From: Bacteroidales bacterium
Lineage (GTDB): Bacteria; Bacteroidota; Bacteroidia; Bacteroidales; UBA4181
Direction: 5' to 3'
NCBI GenBank assembly: GCA_031275285.1
Contig: JAISOY010000225.1
Span: forward strand, 1 to 59,570
Length of the DNA stretch: 59,570 nt
The number at the start of each line of letters is the position of its first letter. Within the stretch, counting starts at the first letter, position 1. The position numbers and the translations under genes are program-made. Positions 52,280 through 59,570 of the stretch are shown here, one piece after another. The notes beneath the pieces are model-generated. The model worked only from the letters and a program-made list of their open reading frames with translations, ran no database searches and was not told the origin of the DNA.

Positions 52280-54337
52280 TCATTTACATGAAGCCTTGTA
52301 AGATGATAGATATTCTAATGCGTTACGGAATACATTTTCTCCGGTATATCCTAATTTTTCGTCAAGGATTTTGTATGGTGCAGAGAAGCCAAAACTTTCC
52401 ATGCCAATTACTTTTCCGAAAGGACCTACTAATCCTTTTAATGTTACCGGAAGCCCGGCTGTTAGTCCGAGTACAGGTATGCCGCAGGGAACAACGGATT
52501 TCTGATATTCATCTGTCTGCAGTCGGAATAATCCTTCGGATATGGCATCAACGACCCACACTTTGAGCCCCTTTTCTGCAGCCAGTTTTTCTGCCCCTTC
52601 AATACATGTCGCAACTTCCGAACCATTAGCTAGCAGGATCAATTCAGGTTGATCTGTATTTTTCCAGGCTACATAAGCACCTTTTTCTGCCTGTAAGGCA
52701 TCAGTATAACGGTCTGAACCTTTGCGTGCCGGAACATCTTTGATGTTCTGGCGTGAAAGGATCAATGCGGTTGGAGTGGATAAATTCTCCATTGCCATTT
52801 TCCACGCGACATTGGTTTCCAGTGTATCGGCAGGACGAAGTACCAACGCAGAGGGCTGTCCTGAATGATTCTTTAGTTGTTCCATCAAACGAATCTGCGC
52901 TTCTTGTTCGACCGGTTGGTGGGTTGGTCCGTCCTCGCCAACGCGGAAAGCGTCATGTGTCCAGATGTACTTGACAGGTAATTCCATTAAAGCGGATAAA
53001 CGGAAAGCAGGTTTGATGTAATCCGAAAATACGAAAAATGTTCCACAGGCTACAAATACCCCGCCATGAAGTGCAATGCCGTTGGCTACTGCTGCCATGG
53101 TCAATTCACAAACTCCTGCTTGCAGGAAGGCTCCTGAGAAGTCTCCCTTTTTTAACGCTTTGGTGTTTTTCAGGAATCCATCTGTTTTGTCGCTGTTCGA
53201 TAAGTCGGCAGAAGCGACGATCATATTTTCAATATTCTTGGCAAAGTGAGCTAAAACAGTGGATGAAGCCGCTCTTGTTGCTGAGTTTTCTTTTTGTTCG
53301 ATCGATGCATAATCAATTGAAGGCGCTTTCCCGGAAAAGAAAGCTTTGAATTTGGCTGCTAATATGGGGTTGGAAGCTTCCCACTCGGCTTGTGTTTTTT
53401 TCTTCTGGGCGGCAGCCTGTATCTTTTGTTCGCGTATTTTAGCATAATGCTCTTTGACATCATCAAAAATAACAAACGGGTCATTCGGATTTCCTCCCAG
53501 ATTGGTAATAGTTTTGGCAAAAGAGGCACCAGCTTCGCCTAATGGCATTCCATGTGTGGCACATTTACATTCAAAGGATTCCCCGTTTTCTGTAATAGCA
53601 CCTTTTCCCATGATAGTTTTACCAATGATCAGTACCGGTTTGTCTTTTATGGTTTGGGCTTTTGTCAAAGCCTGCCGTATCTGGTCGGCATCGTTACCTT
53701 TAATGGTCATTACTTCCCATCCCCAGGCTTCATACTTCTTAGCTGTATCTTCACTGGTTACTTCATGGGTTTCAGTAGACAATTGTATATCGTTTGAATC
53801 ATAGAACATGATCAGGTTATCCAAACCTAAATGTCCGGCAATACGTCCTGCACCCTGGGAAATTTCTTCCTGTACGCCTCCGTCGGAAATGAATGCGTAA
53901 ATTTTATGTGACATCCACTCTCCGAAACGCGCCTGTAAAAATTTTTCTGTAATAGCGGCACCAACAGCCATTGCATGTCCCTGTCCAAGAGGTCCGGAGG
54001 TGTTTTCTACCCCTCGTTTTACATCGACTTCAGGATGTCCCGGAGTCGGGCTTCCCCATTGGCGGAAATTTTTAATATCTTCTATGGTATAGTTTCCTGT
54101 AAGGGTAAGTATGGAGTACAACATAGGCGACATGTGTCCAGGATCCAGGAAAAAACGGTCGCGATTGACCCACGTCATGTCAGAAGGGTCATAATTCAGG
54201 AATTCGGTATACAGGATATTGATGAAATCAGCACCACCCATGGCGCCACCCGGGTGTCCCGATTTTGCTTTTTCAACCATTGCCGCTGCCAATATGCGGA
54301 TATTGTCGGCCGATTTGTTAACGATCTTATTGTCCAT
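52280..54337 (-). CDS. tkt: Transketolase
   Basis: A 685-aa TPP enzyme of the pentose phosphate pathway, moving two-carbon units between sugar phosphates. The start AAAMVEKAKSGHPGGAMGGAD, the TPP site ISDGGVQEEISQGAGRIAGH and the pyrimidine-domain THDAFRVGEDGPTHQPVEQ are intact. Length is standard. It is monocistronic with a -7 element at 54422-54429 and a strong terminator. Being TPP-dependent, it is one of the users of the thiamine made from the window's salvage operon. Confidence 0.95.
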   Translation of the reverse strand: MDNKIVNKSADNIRILAAAMVEKAKSGHPGGAMGGADFINILYTEFLNYDPSDMTWVNRDRFFLDPGHMSPMLYSILTLTGNYTIEDIKNFRQWGSPTPGHPEVDVKRGVENTSGPLGQGHAMAVGAAITEKFLQARFGEWMSHKIYAFISDGGVQEEISQGAGRIAGHLGLDNLIMFYDSNDIQLSTETHEVTSEDTAKKYEAWGWEVMTIKGNDADQIRQALTKAQTIKDKPVLIIGKTIMGKGAITENGESFECKCATHGMPLGEAGASFAKTITNLGGNPNDPFVIFDDVKEHYAKIREQKIQAAAQKKKTQAEWEASNPILAAKFKAFFSGKAPSIDYASIEQKENSATRAASSTVLAHFAKNIENMIVASADLSNSDKTDGFLKNTKALKKGDFSGAFLQAGVCELTMAAVANGIALHGGVFVACGTFFVFSDYIKPAFRLSALMELPVKYIWTHDAFRVGEDGPTHQPVEQEAQIRLMEQLKNHSGQPSALVLRPADTLETNVAWKMAMENLSTPTALILSRQNIKDVPARKGSDRYTDALQAEKGAYVAWKNTDQPELILLANGSEVATCIEGAEKLAAEKGLKVWVVDAISEGLFRLQTDEYQKSVVPCGIPVLGLTAGLPVTLKGLVGPFGKVIGMESFGFSAPYKILDEKLGYTGENVFRNALEYLSSYKASCK

Positions 54338-54421
54338 CTTGAATCTAAATTGTTTTAGTTATTATAGTGTACTATTTACCACAGCGCGTATATGAAATAC
54401 ACAACTTGTATTTACAAGCTT

Positions 54422-54429
54422 CAAAGATA
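54422..54429 (-). promoter_or_regulatory. Putative -7 element of tkt
   Basis: The minus strand reads TATCTTTG, an exact TAnnTTTG match. The leader to the tkt ATG is about 85 nt. Confidence 0.45.
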
Positions 54430-54453
54430 GTGATTGTTTTTTGTTTGGTGAAT

Positions 54454-54476
54454 AAAAAAGAGGGAAAACGTCCCTC
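54454..54476 (-). terminator. Intrinsic terminator of the DUF2795 gene
   Basis: On the minus strand GAGGGA, a 5-nt loop and TCCCTC (54460-54476) are followed by TTTTTT. It lies 12 nt after the DUF2795 stop. Confidence 0.85.
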
Positions 54477-54487
54477 ATTTAGTTGAT

Positions 54488-54709
54488 CTAATATTCGTCT
54501 TCGTTGAAAAAGAAATCATCCTTACTGGGATAATCCGGCCAAATATCCTCAATACTTTCATATATTTCGCCCTCATCTTCTATTTCCTGTAAATTTTCGA
54601 TCACTTCTAAAGGGGCTCCTGACCTTATTGCAAAATCAATCAATTCATCTTTAGTAGCGGGCCAAGGTGCATCTTCCAATTTCGAAGCTAATTCTATTGT
54701 CCAATACAT
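54488..54709 (-). CDS. DUF2795 family protein
   Basis: A 73-aa acidic cytoplasmic protein. The WTIELASKLEDAPWPATKDEL and FAIRSGAPLEVIENLQEIEDEG segments match the DUF2795 helix pattern. The tail is highly acidic (YPSKDDFFFNEDEY). Function is unknown. It has its own terminator. Confidence 0.82.
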   Translation of the reverse strand: MYWTIELASKLEDAPWPATKDELIDFAIRSGAPLEVIENLQEIEDEGEIYESIEDIWPDYPSKDDFFFNEDEY

Positions 54710-54774
54710 ATCTTAACTATTTAATTATTAATCGAATACTTATTTTTTGGATTGCGAAGATAAAAAAAATATTA

Positions 54775-55323
54775 CTAATCGACAATAGGAGTCCAGTTTT
54801 TTGGCATAATGTTCAATTCTTTTGCGATTTTTCGGGATAGAACGAAAAAATAATCCGATAATCTGTTAATATATTCATTTACAGGATCAGGGACTGAATA
54901 TTCAGATTCTAGTGCTACAATAACGCGTTCGGTACGGCGACATACTGTACGCACAATATGGCATTGAGATATAACAGGATGTCCTCCCGGAAGGATGAAA
55001 CTATGAAGTGGTTCTAAAGCTGCCTCCATTTCATCAATTTTTTTCTCTATCAGGACAACATTTTCAGGCTTCAGTTCCGGAATTTTTTTTATGATGTCAC
55101 CTTCTGCAGCTAAAATAGAAGATATAGTCATTAGCCGTTCCAGTATCCATGATAAAAACTCCTGGTCATTTTTATTATTCAGCAGATCCATCAACAACGC
55201 AACATGGGCCATCAATTCATCAACCGTTCCGTAAGCTTCTATTCTCGGATGATCCTTTTTTACTCTTTTACCCCCGATCAATGCGGTTTTTCCCTTATCT
55301 CCGGTTTTTGTATATACTTTCAT
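54775..55323 (-). CDS. Cob(I)alamin adenosyltransferase, PduO type
   Basis: A 182-aa five-helix protein that transfers the adenosyl group of ATP to cob(I)alamin. ATP-binding KVYTKTGDKGKTALIGGKRV at the N-terminus, the RIEAYGTVDELMAH segment and CRRTERVIVAL with the conserved Arg residues are all present. It supplies adenosylcobalamin for mutases such as methylmalonyl-CoA mutase, in line with the meaB gene at 11154. Confidence 0.93.
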   Translation of the reverse strand: MKVYTKTGDKGKTALIGGKRVKKDHPRIEAYGTVDELMAHVALLMDLLNNKNDQEFLSWILERLMTISSILAAEGDIIKKIPELKPENVVLIEKKIDEMEAALEPLHSFILPGGHPVISQCHIVRTVCRRTERVIVALESEYSVPDPVNEYINRLSDYFFVLSRKIAKELNIMPKNWTPIVD

Positions 55324-55391
55324 GAACTTATGAGATATTTAATTCAATAACATACAATGAAGTATTTTGGTTCGATAATAGGCTTGCTGAT

Positions 55392-56675
55392 TTAATCGTC
55401 TTCAGGTACCACCGGATTAAGCGTAACCAGCACTTTATCTATACGTTGGCCGTCCATATCTGCAATTTCAAAGGTAAACGCCTTCCATTCCAATTTTTCA
55501 CCAAGTTTAGGGATGTGTTCCAACTCATTGAGGATAAATCCGGCAAGGGTATCAAACCTTGTTGGAATATTATCATAACCAAAATAATCCAGAAAATCAT
55601 AAAAATGTATTTGGGCATCCACCCAGTACGAATTTTCGTCCCGGGCTATAATTTCCTGTTGCCCGGATGTACTTTCTATATCATGCATGTCACCGACAAT
55701 GGCCTCAAACATATCATTGAGTGTTACCATTCCCTGTAACGACCCGTATTCATCCACTACAAAACAAACGTGTATACCTGTTTTCTTGAACAATTCCATC
55801 ACTGAATAGGCTGAATTGCTTTCAGGTACAAATAATGCAATACGGCAAAGATCTTTTAGTGTTTTTTTCTCGGATAAGGAAAATAGATCACGGTTCCGTA
55901 CAAATCCGATGACATGATCCAATTCATCTTCACATACCGGATATACCGAAAAAGGGTGCTCCCGGACATAATCCATGACATCTGAAATTTGGTCGTAATT
56001 GGTATTCAACCAGAAGATATTCTTTCGGTGTGTCATTAGAGAACTGATATTCCGGTCGTCCAGATGGAATACCCGCTCGATCATTTCCTGTTCGGCAACT
56101 TCTATTCCACCCTGTTCGGCGCTTTCTTCTATCATGGCCCTGATTTCCTCTTCCGTAACCAATGTGTCCCGTTTTTTTATCCGTAATAATTTGACCAGTA
56201 ATTTTGTTGAAACAGATAGTAGCCAGATGAACGGGAACATAATTTTGCTGAGTACATTCATGACCGGTGCCATATTTTTTGCAATGCCTTCAGCCTGTGT
56301 TAATCCGATACGCTTGGGAACCAGTTCTCCCAGTACCAGTGTAAAATATGTGACAATGATCACAATGACCGTAGTCGATAAAACCCCGCTTATGGGTTTA
56401 AGTGTATCGAAACGCTGGAAGAAGTCATTTAATCCGGCCTGTATACTTTCTCCTGAGAAAATACCCGTAAGGATACCAATTACAGTAATCCATATCTGTA
56501 TTGTGGATAGAAAATTGTCCGGATGTTCCATAATTTTCAGAACATCTTTTGCTTTTTTGCTACCTTTCTCTGCCTGTACCTCCAGCTTTACTTTCCGGGC
56601 AGATACCATGGCCATTTCTGTCATGGAGAAAATACCGTTCAACAATATCAGTCCAAGAATGATAAATATTTCCAT
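55392..56675 (-). CDS. Hemolysin-family/CorC-type membrane protein (DUF21-CBS-CorC)
   Basis: A 427-aa protein with the CNNM/DUF21 membrane domain (about 1-195, four helices), a CBS pair (about 205-330) and a C-terminal CorC_HlyC domain (about 345-425). Motifs include FSMTEMAMVSARKVKLE, GELVPKRIGL and the acidic-loop EESAEQGGIEVAEQEMI. Relatives transport or sense Mg2+ and Co2+; the hemolysin name is historical. It lies 47 nt after the DUF4924 gene and 68 nt before the adenosyltransferase, possibly one transcript. Confidence 0.88.
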   Translation of the reverse strand: MEIFIILGLILLNGIFSMTEMAMVSARKVKLEVQAEKGSKKAKDVLKIMEHPDNFLSTIQIWITVIGILTGIFSGESIQAGLNDFFQRFDTLKPISGVLSTTVIVIIVTYFTLVLGELVPKRIGLTQAEGIAKNMAPVMNVLSKIMFPFIWLLSVSTKLLVKLLRIKKRDTLVTEEEIRAMIEESAEQGGIEVAEQEMIERVFHLDDRNISSLMTHRKNIFWLNTNYDQISDVMDYVREHPFSVYPVCEDELDHVIGFVRNRDLFSLSEKKTLKDLCRIALFVPESNSAYSVMELFKKTGIHVCFVVDEYGSLQGMVTLNDMFEAIVGDMHDIESTSGQQEIIARDENSYWVDAQIHFYDFLDYFGYDNIPTRFDTLAGFILNELEHIPKLGEKLEWKAFTFEIADMDGQRIDKVLVTLNPVVPEDD

Positions 56676-56722
56676 ATATCGATTATATTATAATAGCTTC
56701 TTTGTAAGGTAGGTATGAATAA

Positions 56723-57244
56723 TCATTTTCGTTGCCTATATTTAAGGTTCAATAGGGATAACATGTTACTAAAAGTGCTGACTGCTGCTGTTGTTTCATC
56801 GGATGGCACTGTTTTATTTATACGCATCATCATCAACATGTACAAGGCATTCAGGCAGACTTCAATTTCTGTTGTGCCGGGATTGGACTTTTTTTTCAGT
56901 TCGGCGATGTAAGGTTGCGCCAGATGATATGCCTGATTATATTGCGGTTCATTCAGATCGTTGATCAGGTTCAGGTGGAAATCATTCAATTGATGCGTTA
57001 GCTCCACCAGATCAGAGAGATGTCCGCCCTTCCGTATCTCTTCATTTTCCATCTGTCCGATCAGTTTCTGATACCAATCCTCCATCTGACGAATGACTTC
57101 GGAAGGTTGTTCGAATCGTGAAATTACATGTTTCCTGATTTTATCCATATCGAAATCATTGGCACGTATCAGATCTTCGATGTGCCACATATATAATATG
57201 TATTCGATAATATTTTCTTTTCTTTTTTGCTGCGCAATGATCAT
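56723..57244 (-). CDS. DUF4924 family protein
   Basis: A 173-aa helical cytoplasmic protein of a Bacteroidales family without known role. MIIAQQKRKENIIEYILYMWHIEDLIRA-type opening and the C-terminal ALYMLMMMRI segment fit the family. Its start overlaps the S4-protein stop by 4 nt (57241-57244), so it is translated in one unit with pth and the S4 protein, which hints at a translation-related role. Confidence 0.82.
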   Translation of the reverse strand: MIIAQQKRKENIIEYILYMWHIEDLIRANDFDMDKIRKHVISRFEQPSEVIRQMEDWYQKLIGQMENEEIRKGGHLSDLVELTHQLNDFHLNLINDLNEPQYNQAYHLAQPYIAELKKKSNPGTTEIEVCLNALYMLMMMRINKTVPSDETTAAVSTFSNMLSLLNLKYRQRK

Positions 57245-57633
57245 ATGGACGTTAATTTATCAATGGTACGGCGTTCTTTTTTTGTTGGACGTCCGGCACC
57301 ACGATCCCGTTGAACAAAAGCCGTCATTTTTGCTATATCGGCCTTGTCGAGTTCTTCTTGAGCGGTAGTTTCTATAATGTAATCTTTCACCAGTGATGCT
57401 GATTGCCGTTTGTCTACCAGTTTGACTATTTCATAGGTATGTACTACCGGTGGTTTTTTGATCATCAAAAGATCTCCTGTTTTAACATTCCGGGAAGGTT
57501 TTACTTCCATATTATTAAGTAATACGCGGTGTTTTTCGCATGCTTCCGCAGCTAGGTTTCTTGTTTTGAATAGCCTGACCGACCATAGAAATTTATCGAT
57601 ACGTACTGTTTGTATTTCTGTAGCCATTATCAT
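57241..57633 (-). CDS. S4-domain RNA-binding protein (Hsp15-like)
   Basis: A 130-aa protein with an N-terminal S4 domain (IDKFLWSVRLFKTRNLAAEAC, VLLNNMEVKPSRNVKTGDLL) and a basic C-terminal tail. Hsp15 (HslR) binds 50S subunits that carry stalled peptidyl-tRNA. Overlaps by 4 nt on both sides couple it to pth upstream and DUF4924 downstream, and the pairing with pth fits a rescue function. Confidence 0.87.
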   Translation of the reverse strand: MIMATEIQTVRIDKFLWSVRLFKTRNLAAEACEKHRVLLNNMEVKPSRNVKTGDLLMIKKPPVVHTYEIVKLVDKRQSASLVKDYIIETTAQEELDKADIAKMTAFVQRDRGAGRPTKKERRTIDKLTSI

Positions 57634-58193
57634 TTATTGTTAAAAAAATTCATGGTTCGTTCTACCCCGATCGTGCCGAAACTTTTGATTAAATCCGATG
57701 TTAATTTCAACCGTTCGGGTAACGCTTTTTCTTCTTCATCCGACCACTCGCCTAATACATAATTGATTTGTTGTCCCTGTGAAAAACTACTTCCGATGCC
57801 AAAACGTAAACGGGCATATTCCTGGGTTCCTAAAACATCGTTGATATTTCTCAAACCATTGTGTCCTCCGTCGCTGCCCTTTGATTTTAAGCGTATGGTC
57901 CCGAAAGGTAATGCGATATCATCCAGCAATACCAATAAATGGTCCTGTGTTATTTTTTCCTTCTGTAACCAATAATTCACGGCACGGCCGCTTAAATTCA
58001 TATATGTGGAAGGCTTCAGTAAGATAAAAGTGCGTCCCTTGTATTTATATTCGGCGACAAAACCATAACGTTTGTCTGCAAAGCTGATTTTTTCTTCTGC
58101 AGCCAGACTGTCCAACATACGAAAACCAATGTTATGTCGTGTATTGGCATATTCATCACCTATATTTCCCAATCCTGCAACCAAATATTTCAC
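57630..58193 (-). CDS. pth: Peptidyl-tRNA hydrolase
   Basis: A 187-aa enzyme that frees tRNA from dropped-off peptidyl-tRNA. It starts with GTG at 58193 (MKYLVAGLGNIGDEY), the normal N-terminus; a longer frame from 58268 would cover the promoter. Active-site residues are in TRHNIGFRMLD, STYMNLSGRAV and LLDDIALPFG...GGHNGLRNI. It heads the minus-strand pth-S4-DUF4924 set. Confidence 0.95.
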   Translation of the reverse strand: MKYLVAGLGNIGDEYANTRHNIGFRMLDSLAAEEKISFADKRYGFVAEYKYKGRTFILLKPSTYMNLSGRAVNYWLQKEKITQDHLLVLLDDIALPFGTIRLKSKGSDGGHNGLRNINDVLGTQEYARLRFGIGSSFSQGQQINYVLGEWSDEEEKALPERLKLTSDLIKSFGTIGVERTMNFFNNK

Positions 58194-58227
58194 GGCAATT
58201 TGTCGAATTCTATATATTTTTGAATGA

Positions 58228-58235
58228 CAAATGTA
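58228..58235 (-). promoter_or_regulatory. Putative -7 element of the pth operon
   Basis: The minus strand reads TACATTTG, an exact TAnnTTTG match, 34 nt before the GTG start of pth. It supports that start over the ATG at 58268. Confidence 0.5.
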
Positions 58236-58369
58236 CAAAACTTTATGGGGGATGTACCTATGAATCATGAATTCTTCAAAGAAAAGCCATTTTTAAACGA
58301 TCATTGCTTAGGTTTATATTGCTTTCGGTGGCCGAAAAAAGAATAAATAAAGAAAATATTCAAAAAATA

Positions 58370-58400
58370 TTTGTTATTATGTAAAAAGTACCTACTTTTG
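58370..58400 (+). promoter_or_regulatory. Promoter of rplU-rpmA
   Basis: TTTG (58370-58373), 19 nt, TACTTTTG (58393-58400). A full Bacteroidetes consensus promoter 26 nt before the rplU ATG, the best in the window. Confidence 0.85.
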
Positions 58401-58426
58401 CAAGCCGAAAAATATAAGATATTATA

Positions 58427-58738
58427 ATGTACGCAATAGTAGAAATCGCCGGTCAGCAGTTTAAAGTAAACAAAGACCAAAAAATATTTGTACATCGCCA
58501 AACAGGAGAAGTGGGTGACAAATTATCATTTGATAAGGTTTATCTGGTTGATAATGATAAAAGTATCAAGGTGGGTACGCCTGTGGTAGATGGTGCTTCA
58601 GTGAGCGCATCCATTGTTTCCCATGTCCGGGGTGATAAGGTTTTGGTATTCAAGAAAAAGAGAAGAAAAGGATACCAAAAACTGAACGGTCATCGTCAGG
58701 ATTTGACACAACTCCTGATCGAAGGGATCACTGTATAG
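58427..58738 (+). CDS. rplU: Ribosomal protein L21
   Basis: A 103-aa large-subunit protein. It starts [20 protein letters not shown] and ends with the typical [23 protein letters not shown] segment. It is co-transcribed with rpmA, 32 nt downstream, from a consensus promoter. Confidence 0.97.
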   Translation: MYAIVEIAGQQFKVNKDQKIFVHRQTGEVGDKLSFDKVYLVDNDKSIKVGTPVVDGASVSASIVSHVRGDKVLVFKKKRRKGYQKLNGHRQDLTQLLIEGITV

Positions 58739-58770
58739 GAATTTGGATAAAAGATAAAATATAAAGAAAA

Positions 58771-59031
58771 ATGGCACATAAAAAAGGCGTCGGTAGTTCT
58801 CGTAACGGACGTGAATCCGAAAGTAAACGATTAGGTGTTAAATTATTTGGCGGGCAGGTTTGCAAGGCAGGTAATATTTTGGTCCGTCAACGAGGAACCA
58901 AACATAATCCCGGTGAAAATGTAGGTATTGGCCGTGACCATACACTTTATGCTTTGGTCGACGGTACTGTTGCATTCCGTAAAAAAACAGATAACAAGTC
59001 GTTCGTGTCCGTTGTTCCTTTTGAAAAGTAA
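58771..59031 (+). CDS. rpmA: Ribosomal protein L27
   Basis: An 86-aa protein of the peptidyl-transferase centre. It begins [20 protein letters not shown], without the cleaved N-terminal extension known from Firmicutes, and has [21 protein letters not shown]. It is the second gene of the L21-L27 operon, followed by a terminator. Confidence 0.97.
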   Translation: MAHKKGVGSSRNGRESESKRLGVKLFGGQVCKAGNILVRQRGTKHNPGENVGIGRDHTLYALVDGTVAFRKKTDNKSFVSVVPFEK

Positions 59032-59058
59032 CAACAGATACCATTTAAAATAATAAGG

Positions 59059-59090
59059 TCTCCTGTAGTTACTGCAGGAGATTTTTTGTT
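59059..59090 (+). terminator. Intrinsic terminator after rpmA
   Basis: TCTCCTGTA (59059-59067) pairs with TGCAGGAGA (59073-59081), with one wobble pair and a 5-nt loop, followed by TTTTTTG. Confidence 0.88.
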
Positions 59091-59132
59091 TGTACATAAA
59101 AATATTGTCTCAAAATTTTATTCATTACTTCC

Positions 59133-59570
59133 ATGCTGACCATAAAATTCATCGAGGAAAATAAAGAAGAAGTGATCCGGTTATTGGCAATCAAAGGTTT
59201 TGAAGCGGGGGAGATTATAGAACAATTGCTGGAAACCGATGTATTGCGAAAGAAGATGCAAGTACAGGCTGATCTTATTCAGGCTGAATTGAACACTAAA
59301 TCGAAAGAGATCGGTGCTTTGATGAAATCCGGTCAGAAGGAAGTTGCAGAAAGAGCCAAATCGACTGTCTCCGAGTTAAAAGAGAAAGCGGGAGCGTTGT
59401 TACATGAACAAGAATCAGCTGAGCAAAAATTAAAAGATTTACTGGTACAACTGCCCAATGTTCCGCATCATTCTGTCCCGGTAGGGAAAAGTGCTGCCGA
59501 TAATGTGGTGGTTCGTTCCGGGGGGCAAGTTCCCGATCTACCGGAAAACGCTTTGCCTCACTGGGATTTG
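59133..59570 (+). CDS. serS: Seryl-tRNA synthetase, 5' part, cut by window edge
   Basis: The frame opens with ATG at 59133 (MLTIKFIEENKEEVIRLLAI) and runs 146 codons to the window end without a stop. It covers the N-terminal coiled-coil arm (about 25-100, rich in Lys/Glu/Ala) and the LLVQLPNVPHHSVPVG-type segment that precedes the catalytic domain. It charges tRNA-Ser; the catalytic domain is outside the window. Confidence 0.93.
   Translation, partial: MLTIKFIEENKEEVIRLLAIKGFEAGEIIEQLLETDVLRKKMQVQADLIQAELNTKSKEIGALMKSGQKEVAERAKSTVSELKEKAGALLHEQESAEQKLKDLLVQLPNVPHHSVPVGKSAADNVVVRSGGQVPDLPENALPHWDL

Noticed and set aside
53454..53804. A 116-codon plus-strand frame
   Set aside because: It is antisense to transketolase in a region with conserved TPP-enzyme sequence.
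55999..56712. A 237-codon plus-strand open frame
   Set aside because: It lies entirely opposite the CorC-type gene, which has full domain motifs. The antisense peptide is Ser/Ile-rich and has no family features.
1..59570. Search for tRNA, rRNA, CRISPR, transposase, integrase or phage genes
   Set aside because: No cloverleaf ends, direct-repeat arrays or mobile-element proteins were recognised by eye. Only a covariance-model scan could exclude small RNAs fully.

Overview
This is a 59.6 kb chromosomal stretch from a Gram-negative anaerobe of the Bacteroidota, most likely order Bacteroidales. Several signs agree. Promoters follow the Bacteroidetes pattern (TTTG, about 19 nt, TAnnTTTG), clearest at 58370-58400 (rplU) and 11102-11132 (meaB), and genes lack Shine-Dalgarno sequences. 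Some lipoproteins carry an acidic run after the lipidated Cys, as in Bacteroides surface-export signals. Lineage-typical families are present (DUF4954, DUF5063, DUF4924, head-GIN/DUF2807, PepSY-like repeats, a glycine-lipid GNAT). Anaerobic energy enzymes are also present (2-oxoacid:ferredoxin oxidoreductase, Na+-pumping decarboxylase, MeaB). The genus cannot be fixed by eye.

Layout. 1-7 kb: truncated DoxX-like protein, ilvE, a serine-type sulfatase, the four-subunit vor/kor oxidoreductase on the minus strand, and an unknown membrane protein. 7-17 kb: SGNH hydrolase with ispE, a PepSY-repeat lipoprotein, meaB with an unannotated 33-aa membrane protein behind it, an LtaS-like enzyme, sixA, a head-GIN lipoprotein, tadA and an orphan substrate-binding lipoprotein. 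17-27 kb: mostly information processing (DUF5063 protein, exonuclease, nth, glycosyltransferase, ECF sigma factor, rsmG, dnaN, DnaQ-like exonuclease, ridA, DUF4954) and a GlsB-like acyltransferase. 27-34 kb: a Cys-containing surface-type lipoprotein next to a YfiR/DUF4154-SpoIIE phosphatase, an acetyltransferase, a ComEA-like protein, and hflKC ending in a 30-bp perfect palindrome. 34-40 kb: thiamine salvage (thiM-thiE-thiD-tenA) led by a methyltransferase gene and preceded by a TPP riboswitch with a visible terminator switch, then an SDR and lpxD. 40-47 kb: Prc protease and a probable copper/heavy-metal set (Cys-rich protein, TonB-dependent receptor, HMA protein), an outer-membrane barrel and a nitrilase-family amidase. 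47-51 kb: oadGAB. 51-59.6 kb: sialidase-like protein, transketolase, DUF2795, cobalamin adenosyltransferase, CorC-like protein, DUF4924, S4-domain protein, pth, rplU-rpmA and the 5' part of serS.

How the genes fit together. IlvE and the Vor-type oxidoreductase could convert branched-chain amino acids into branched acyl-CoA, the usual primers of iso/anteiso fatty acids in Bacteroidales. MeaB, the cobalamin adenosyltransferase and the Oad pump fit a succinate/propionate fermentation. The thiamine genes form one TPP-controlled salvage operon. The less explained parts are the methyltransferase at the head of the thi operon, the lipoprotein/YfiR-SpoIIE pair, the 33-aa membrane protein after meaB and the hflC palindrome. 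No rRNA, tRNA, CRISPR array, transposase or phage gene was recognised.
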